A stretch of DNA of 64,000 bases from Chloroflexota bacterium (lineage in GTDB: Bacteria; Chloroflexota; UBA11872), in contig JAJDVX010000013.1 in assembly GCA_022825895.1 (NCBI GenBank), positions 62,001 to 126,000 of the forward strand, read 5' to 3'. Below, piece by piece: positions 59,876-64,000 of the stretch. Position 1 is the first letter of the stretch, and every line of letters starts with the position of its first letter. Both the position numbers and the translations under genes were made by a program. The notes under the pieces were generated by a model. It was given only the letters and a program-made list of their open reading frames with translations. It was not told the DNA's origin and ran no database searches.

Positions 59876-60148
59876 TTGGGCAATGAAATCTACCGGCGAA
59901 ACATCCAGCGGCAGCTGGAGGCCCGCCATGTTGGCGACGTCGTCGCCATTGACGTTGACAGTGGGGACTACGCCCTCGACGCCAACGCCATTGCCGCATC
60001 TGAGAGCCTGCGCAACCATCACCCGGGGACCCGGGTCTGGCTGATGCGGGTTGGACATTCGACGCTCTATCGCTTCAGAGGCAGTTCCCAGCGGAGAGCA
60101 CGACCTGACCGCAACACCTGCATTGAGTGCATTGCTGGCATTGATTGA
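59876..60148 (+). CDS. Small conserved protein of unknown function
   Basis: At most 90 residues from TTG 59876. The first 67 residues (NEIYRRNIQRQLEARHVGD, then VVAIDVDSGDYALDANAIA, ASESLRNHHPG, WLMRVGHSTLYRFRG) resemble, from memory, a widespread small family reading EVVAIDVxSG...D-A-LAA-ERL...P-x-x-x-WLVRIGHxALYRFG. The remaining 23 residues look like read-through beyond the family's normal end. No ribosome-binding site is clear, so the gene may be a degraded copy. It follows the PIN gene by 69 bp. No function is known to me. Confidence 0.5.
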   Translation: MGNEIYRRNIQRQLEARHVGDVVAIDVDSGDYALDANAIAASESLRNHHPGTRVWLMRVGHSTLYRFRGSSQRRARPDRNTCIECIAGID

Positions 60149-60390
60149 CCTCACTCCCAGCCCCCGCCATCCCCGGCCCGGCTCGTCCCCCAACCCCAGC
60201 AGCTATACGTCATCCCTACGTCCGCAGCCCCGACCCAGCAGCAACCAACCACCAAACCCCACCCGGCGTCCCTGCTGAGCCTGTCGAACCACACCCCTGC
60301 CAATCCACCCCGACCCCAAACCCCCAACCCCCGCCTCTCCCGCTCACCGCTCACGCAGTCTTTCTCTCCCTCCGCCTCTCGATTCTCACT

Positions 60391-60408
60391 TCTCTCACCT
60401 CACTCCTT
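60391..60408 (+). repeat. Dispersed CT-rich intergenic repeat, copy 4 (diverged)
   Basis: TCTCTCACCTCACTCCTT, two or three changes from the core at 54729. Confidence 0.5.
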
Positions 60409-60433
60409 CCCCACCCCGTCATCCCCGCGCAGA

Positions 60434-60462
60434 GCCTGCCCTGAGCTTGCCGAAGGGCGGGG
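60434..60462. repeat. Dispersed CTGAGC-type repeat
   Basis: Contains GCCTGCCCTGAGCTTGCCGA followed by AGGGCGGGG. Relatives lie at 54547, 54642, 60271 and 62918, always in gene gaps. Confidence 0.6.
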
Positions 60463-60562
60463 ACCCAGCACCATGCGCAATCCCGGCGCACCCAAGCCAC
60501 CCCTGGCAACCCAGCCTGTCCAAATGCTCCCAACCTCCTAGATCCGCCTCTCACCTCTCACT

Positions 60563-60579
60563 TCTCTAAGCTCACTCCT
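60563..60579 (+). repeat. Dispersed CT-rich intergenic repeat, copy 5 (diverged)
   Basis: TCTCTAAGCTCACTCCT, just 8 bp before the oxidoreductase stop at 60587. Confidence 0.5.
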
Positions 60580-60586
60580 CGCCTTC

Positions 60587-61615
60587 CTATCCCCGCGCCA
60601 GCGGAAACTCCACCTTCGCCTGCCCCGCGTCGTGCGACCGCCGCATCGCCTCGATCACCTCCACCGCCATCAGCCCCGTCCGCACGTTCGCAAACGTCTC
60701 CGGCCCGCCCTCATGCCGCTGAATCAGGTTGTCGATGCTGCTCAACATCGCCGAGCGGTACACCTTCTGCGTCGGCAGCTGCCGTTCCAGCCACTCCTTC
60801 TGCCCGCTCGGCGTCGTCGCCTCGAACTCCACCGTCGAGTGCACCCCGCCGATCCGCACCCGCCCCTGCTCGCAGAACACCTGCCACTCCGTGAACTTCG
60901 GCATCGCCTTCGTCTGGTTGATAAACGCCAGCACCCCGTTGTCGTACTGCACCAGCGCGCTCGGCGCCGGTTCGCTCCACTCGCCGGGCGGCTCATGCAC
61001 CCCCACCACCCATTCCGGGGCGCCGCCCGCGTACATATTCACCGCATCCACCGTATGCGACCCGTTCCGGTACTCCAGCGCCCGCGTGCCGCCCCACGTC
61101 CCCACAACCCGAACCACGCGCCCGATCCGTCCCGACTGGATGAAGTCATACGCCTGCCGGAAAAACGGGTCCCACCGCCGCGTGTGATCCACGCTGAACG
61201 CCGTCCCCGCGTCCTCCACCGCCCCAACCAGCGCGTCCGCGTCCTCCAGCGACGTCGTCATCGGCTTCTCGCAAAACACCATCGGCACGCCCGCCTCGAT
61301 CGCCGTGATCCCCAGGTCCGCGTGCGTGTGGTCCGACGTCGCAATACTCAGGATGTCGATATCCTCCGCCGCCAGCATCGCGTCCAGGTCGTCATACCGC
61401 GCTGGTCCGTCGCCCCACGTCTCCCGGAACGTATCCAGCAACGCTCCATCCAGGTCGCACCCCGCAACCAGGTCAACCCGCTCATGCGCGCTATGGGCCG
61501 AGGCATGCGTATGCGGCGCCGCCCGTCGATTGCCGCTGAACGACTCCTTCTCCGCCCCCGCGCCAATCCCCCGCAGCCCCACCACCGCCGCTCGATACCG
61601 GTCCTTCTGCGCCAT
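60587..61615 (-). CDS. Gfo/Idh/MocA family oxidoreductase
   Basis: 342 residues from ATG 61615, which has GGTGG a few bases upstream; a GTG at 61633 is an alternative. The Rossmann fold begins AAVVGLRGIGAG, and FCEKPMTTS holds the conserved EKP Lys that contacts nicotinamide and substrate. VDHTRRWDPFF is the strand after the fold, and GSHTVDAVNMYAGG contains the usual catalytic His region. Members oxidise or epimerise sugars and inositols with NAD(P). The insertion with PHTHASAHSAH after the first helix is typical of one subfamily. It is a stand-alone gene divergent from the redoxin. Confidence 0.9.
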   Translation of the reverse strand: MAQKDRYRAAVVGLRGIGAGAEKESFSGNRRAAPHTHASAHSAHERVDLVAGCDLDGALLDTFRETWGDGPARYDDLDAMLAAEDIDILSIATSDHTHADLGITAIEAGVPMVFCEKPMTTSLEDADALVGAVEDAGTAFSVDHTRRWDPFFRQAYDFIQSGRIGRVVRVVGTWGGTRALEYRNGSHTVDAVNMYAGGAPEWVVGVHEPPGEWSEPAPSALVQYDNGVLAFINQTKAMPKFTEWQVFCEQGRVRIGGVHSTVEFEATTPSGQKEWLERQLPTQKVYRSAMLSSIDNLIQRHEGGPETFANVRTGLMAVEVIEAMRRSHDAGQAKVEFPLARG

Positions 61616-61737
61616 CTCCCACCGTCCTCGCACACAGCACGCCGCAACGCGCTAACCTTAGGGCATAGGCTAAAGCTGTGGCTTCACACTTCGGCGCTGG
61701 CGGGCGCACTTGCGCCTCGTCAGACGTAGTGCACCCC

Positions 61738-62679
61738 ATGCAAATCACCAACGCGTTCAGACAGAGACCCGGACGGGCCCGCTGGCTCGCCGCCGCCGCC
61801 GTCGCCGGCATAGCCGCCATCACCTTTGCCGCCTGCGGCGAAGACCCCGAACCGGCCCCATCTTCGCCCGCCGTCGCCGCCGTAACCGCCGCGCCCCCGC
61901 CGGCCGCCCCACCGCCCACGGCCCCGCCGCCCACCGCCGTGGCCGCCGCCCCGGCAACCCAACCCCCCGCCCCCGCAACCCAACCGGCCCCCGCGGCCAC
62001 CCAGCCCCCCGCCACGCAAGCCCCCGCAACGCAGGCCCCGGCCACCCAGCCGCCCGCCACCCAGGCCCCGGCCCCCGCTGCCCCGGTGCCCGCCGCCACC
62101 GCCGCACCGGCAACCGCGGCGCCCCAGCCAACCGCCGCGCCCGCCACCGCCGCCCCCCAGCCCACCGCCGAACCCACCCCTGCGCCCACCCAGGCCCCAC
62201 CCGCCACCGAGGCCCCCGCGCCCCAGGTCGCCGCTGGCCCCATGGCCCCGCTCTTCACCCTCCCCAGCGCCCGCGGCGGCGAAGTCAGCCTCGCCAGCTT
62301 CCAGGGCAACAAGAACGTCGTCCTCGTCTTCTACCGCGCCTTCTGGTGAGGGACCTGTCGCACGCAACTCGTGGAGTTGCAAAACAATTACCAGCAAATC
62401 GCTGAGCAGAACGCCGAAGTCGTCGCCCTCAGCACCGACAACCTCGAAGGTGCCAAGTGGGCCATCGAAAGCCTCGGCGTCCCCTTCCAGGTCGTCTACG
62501 ACCTTTCCACCGACGTCCCCAAGGCCTACGACGTCTGGAACCTCTACGGCGACAACCTCGCCACCGGCTCCGCCTTCGTCATCGACACCAACGGCATCGT
62601 CCGCTGGTCCCAGATCTACTCCGGCATCCACGACCTCGTCACCGCCAACGCCATCATCGAAGCCCTCAAAACCCTCTAA
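61738..62679 (+). CDS. Lipoprotein redoxin (AhpC/TSA-like) with in-frame TGA at the active site: probable selenoprotein
   Basis: 313 residues if TGA 62347-62349 is read as selenocysteine. ATG 61738 starts a lipoprotein signal (RARWLAAAAVAGIAAITFAAC, split here only for description; Cys33). A Pro/Ala/Thr-rich linker runs about 36-165. The thioredoxin-fold domain begins GPMAPLFTLPSARGGEVSL, reaches VVLVFYRAFW, then Sec204-G-T-Cys207-RTQL, and continues in the same frame with VELQNNYQQIAEQ and VVALSTDNLEGAKWAIESL to the stop at 62679. Related redoxins read FYRGxWCxxC at this spot, so Sec replaces the first Cys of CxxC. A perfect 7-bp hairpin 14 nt after the TGA fits a bacterial SECIS. The alternative is a nonsense mutation, but the downstream part remains fully conserved. 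It should be a membrane-anchored extracytoplasmic peroxidase or thiol reductase. Confidence 0.8.
62347..62380 (+). promoter_or_regulatory. Candidate selenocysteine codon and SECIS hairpin
   Basis: TGA at 62347-62349; 14 nt later GCAACTC (62364-62370), loop GTG (62371-62373) and GAGTTGC (62374-62380) form a perfect 7-bp stem. The loop begins with G, 21 nt after the TGA, within the spacing known for bacterial SECIS elements such as fdhF. Confidence 0.7.
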
Positions 62680-62804
62680 CCCGCCACCCCCACCAGAATC
62701 CACCCCACGTCCTCCCTCTCCCCGCGGGAATGGGTCGCGGGGAGAGTCTTCAGCTCTCGATACCCACCCCACGCCTCCGCCTCGTCCCCCTCTCACCTCT
62801 CACT

Positions 62805-62822
62805 CCTCTACGCTCACTCCTT
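62805..62822 (+). repeat. Dispersed CT-rich intergenic repeat, copy 6
   Basis: CCTCTACGCTCACTCCTT, two changes from the 18-bp core. Confidence 0.5.
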
Positions 62823-62917
62823 CCCCCTGGGTGAGGGTCTTCCGCGCACCCAACGCCCCCGGGGACCAAGACAGTTGGAGGCCGCGGTTCTTCACCCTCT
62901 CCAAGGGGAGAGGCAGA

Positions 62918-62940
62918 ACCTGTCCTGAGCTAGTCGAAGG
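62918..62940. repeat. Dispersed CTGAGC-type repeat
   Basis: ACCTGTCCTGAGCTAGTCGA followed by AGG; a diverged copy of the element at 54642 and 60434. Confidence 0.5.
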
Positions 62941-63031
62941 ATTCGGCCGTCTTCGGCCGAAATCGGTGAGGGGTCTTCCGCGCAACCAAGCTCGGGTTAC
63001 GCAACGCTCTCTCCTGTGCAGACCGGAGGCA

Positions 63032-63508
63032 TCACGGGCACGCAACCGGCTCCAGCAGAACCGTCCACGACCCGTCCGTATCCACGCTCAAATCCACCGG
63101 TCCTGCTGGAACGCCGAGGTCCGCATCCTCGTGGCCCGGGCCCACCAGCACGATCACCGGACGGTCCGAAGACCAGCCAATCCCGCCCCCTCCCCAGGTC
63201 AGGTTCACGCCTGTTTGCCCCGCGTCGTCCGAGGGTTGAATCAACTCAACCGTCCACACCCCGGCGGCCAGGTCAATCCCTACCGGTTCCGCGCCCTCGC
63301 CGTTGACGGTCCACAGATCCGTCACCTCCACCTCGGTCTCATTGGCGCTGTGGGCGCCCAGCGGCGCGTAACCAAACCACCCGGCCGTTCCCCACCACCC
63401 CAGCTCCTGCCGAACCGTCTGCCAGGCCAGCGAAACGGCAATCACAACAAGCGCCGCGGCCATCACCCGCTGGCTCGTCACCTTCGGGCGCTTCACCTCA
63501 ACCCCCAT
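63032..63508 (-). CDS. Membrane-anchored protein of unknown function
   Basis: 158 residues from ATG 63508 (TTG 63517 is an alternative). A positively charged start (VEVKRPKVTSQR) leads into one hydrophobic helix (VMAAALVVIAVSLAWQ). The rest is probably extracytoplasmic and beta-rich, with an acidic middle (ETEVEVTDLWTVNGEGAEPV) and a C-terminal SWTVLLEPVACP. I recognise no domain. Codon use looks like genuine coding sequence, with consistent G/C at third positions. It is convergent with the redoxin gene and isolated. Confidence 0.65.
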   Translation of the reverse strand: MGVEVKRPKVTSQRVMAAALVVIAVSLAWQTVRQELGWWGTAGWFGYAPLGAHSANETEVEVTDLWTVNGEGAEPVGIDLAAGVWTVELIQPSDDAGQTGVNLTWGGGGIGWSSDRPVIVLVGPGHEDADLGVPAGPVDLSVDTDGSWTVLLEPVACP

Positions 63509-63591
63509 GCTCCCCAATCCGAACCGTCCCCATCCCCAGCCCCGAACGCCGCCACGCCACCCGATCCTATACGCAGCGTCAGGCGCATCCC

Positions 63592-63673
63592 GTAGGGCTG
63601 CCCTTCGCCGGTACCCTCTCCCTATCCAGCCACAATCCCCGATCTGTAGGGGTGCCCCTTGTGGGTACCCTCT
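63592..63673. repeat. Two diverged copies of a 28-bp unit
   Basis: GTAGGGCTGCCC at 63592 and GTAGGGGTGCCCC at 63646 each lead into GGTACCCTCT, 54 bp apart. About three quarters of positions match. The surrounding region 63509-63915 holds no gene I can support. Confidence 0.5.
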
Positions 63674-63915
63674 TCAGTTCCAGCCTCTATTTCCCCCGCC
63701 CCGGACGGCCACCTCATAGCCACCAACCCCGGCAACCAAGAATCCCTCCTCATCCTCAACATCGAGCCAACCGCCCCTCCCCGTTCGTGGTGAGCGGGCC
63801 CGTAGTCCCCGGAGCACCGTGTCGAATCCCTCGGCCGCTCAGGCGTCGCGAACTGATCGCCTACTACACTGCTATCACGGGAGTTGGCGCCAACAAGGCT
63901 CGGGGGACACCTCGC

Positions 63916-64000
63916 ATGCGGGACAGCGTGCATGTCGAGGCTTCAAGTCGCGCCGAGATGGCGGATGCGCTGCGAGAGGCTGGCCTGGATCAGTCGGCGG
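63916..64000 (+). CDS. Start of an unidentified gene, cut by the window edge
   Basis: An open frame from ATG 63916 runs to the end (MRDSVHVEASSRAEMADALR and 8 more residues). A GGGGGA sits 9 nt upstream. Only 28 codons are visible, too few to identify. It could equally be chance. Confidence 0.4.
   Translation, partial: MRDSVHVEASSRAEMADALREAGLDQSA

Larger units (their letters stand above)
60149..60586. other. Repeat-rich intergenic region
   Basis: No gene. It holds a CTGAGCCTGTCGAA element at 60271-60289, another at 60434-60462, and diverged CT-rich repeats at 60391-60408 and 60563-60579. The pyrimidine-rich composition resembles 54690-54850. Confidence 0.6.
62680..63031. other. Repeat-bearing intergenic region
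   Basis: No gene. A CT-rich repeat lies at 62805 and a CTGAGC-type repeat at 62918. CTTCCGCGCACCCAAC (62828) and CTTCCGCGCAACCAAG (62975) are a further imperfect pair, each following a GTGAGGGT(C) stretch. Confidence 0.5.

Noticed and set aside
61840-62230. Repetitive Pro/Ala/Thr-coding DNA as a tandem-repeat element
   Set aside because: It encodes the low-complexity linker of the lipoprotein; similar linkers occur in the BtuF-like protein.
62347-62349. TGA as an ordinary stop with the downstream redoxin half as a separate gene from 62371
   Set aside because: Both halves are in one frame and complete one domain, and the internal ATG/GTG starts would leave a redoxin without its first strands and active site.
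63841-63915. Promoter before the last partial gene (TACACT at 63865)
   Set aside because: No matching -35 at acceptable spacing could be found.
1-64000. rRNA genes, prophage, complete insertion sequence or integrase/att sites
   Set aside because: None was seen; the only mobile-element trace is the short transposase remnant at 5918.

Overview
The window is a 64 kb piece of a GC-rich bacterial chromosome. No rRNA or other taxonomic marker is present. The gene mix suggests a Chloroflexota-like organism, perhaps a sponge- or marine-associated lineage such as SAR202: tandem 1000-residue GT-C-like membrane proteins, a phytanoyl-CoA dioxygenase, beta-propeller hydrolase-like proteins, a methylating type I polyketide synthase, and Pro/Ala/Thr-rich lipoproteins. 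That placement is inference.

Left part (1-18.3 kb): a cell-surface glycan locus. Four tandem paralogues of a very large membrane protein lie on the minus strand (the first is cut by the window edge). They are followed by a plus-strand trio (AsnB-type amidotransferase, methyltransferase, family 2 glycosyltransferase) and by a minus-strand pair of membrane proteins, one GT-C-like. Between the second and third paralogues is a 1.1 kb scar with an IS-type transposase remnant and a restriction/helicase-like remnant.

18.3-25.7 kb: housekeeping and catabolic genes: an SDR oxidoreductase, a Bcp peroxiredoxin, tRNA-Thr(GGT), a PhyH dioxygenase, a TIM-barrel isomerase with a DJ-1/PfpI protein, an NCS2 nucleobase permease with an unusual C-terminal domain, and an alpha/beta hydrolase.

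25.8-37.3 kb: a minus-strand lipid/polyketide locus. A 3463-residue PKS has the order KS-AT-DH-cMT-ER-KR-ACP-KS-AT*. The last AT has lost its active-site Ser and about 75 residues including the catalytic His. A stand-alone ACP, an Sfp-type phosphopantetheinyl transferase and probably the hydrolase follow.

37.7-47.2 kb: a penicillin-acylase-type Ntn hydrolase, two related beta-propeller proteins, a GNAT acetyltransferase, a class III aminotransferase and a bacterial voltage-gated sodium channel.

47.3-54.5 kb: an eight-gene cobalamin uptake and salvage operon (btuC-btuF-btuD-cobA-cobT-cobS-cobC-cobU) behind a sigma70-like promoter and a cobalamin riboswitch. No corrin-ring synthesis genes are present, so this is salvage and remodelling.

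54.5-60.6 kb: a repeat-rich stretch followed by a small defence/toxin island: a fused nuclease-methylase R-M protein, an HTH-ImmA/IrrE metallopeptidase with a DUF4411 PIN protein, and a small conserved protein.

60.6-64 kb: a Gfo/Idh/MocA oxidoreductase and a lipoprotein redoxin whose reading frame is split by an in-frame TGA exactly where the active-site Cys should be. A perfect 7-bp hairpin lies 14 nt downstream. The best reading is a selenoprotein with a U-x-x-C active site. This is the most interesting single observation in the window. A short anchored protein and a gene cut by the right edge follow. Dispersed CT-rich repeats (six copies of a core like CCTCTCAGCTCACTCCTT) mark many of the intergenic gaps.
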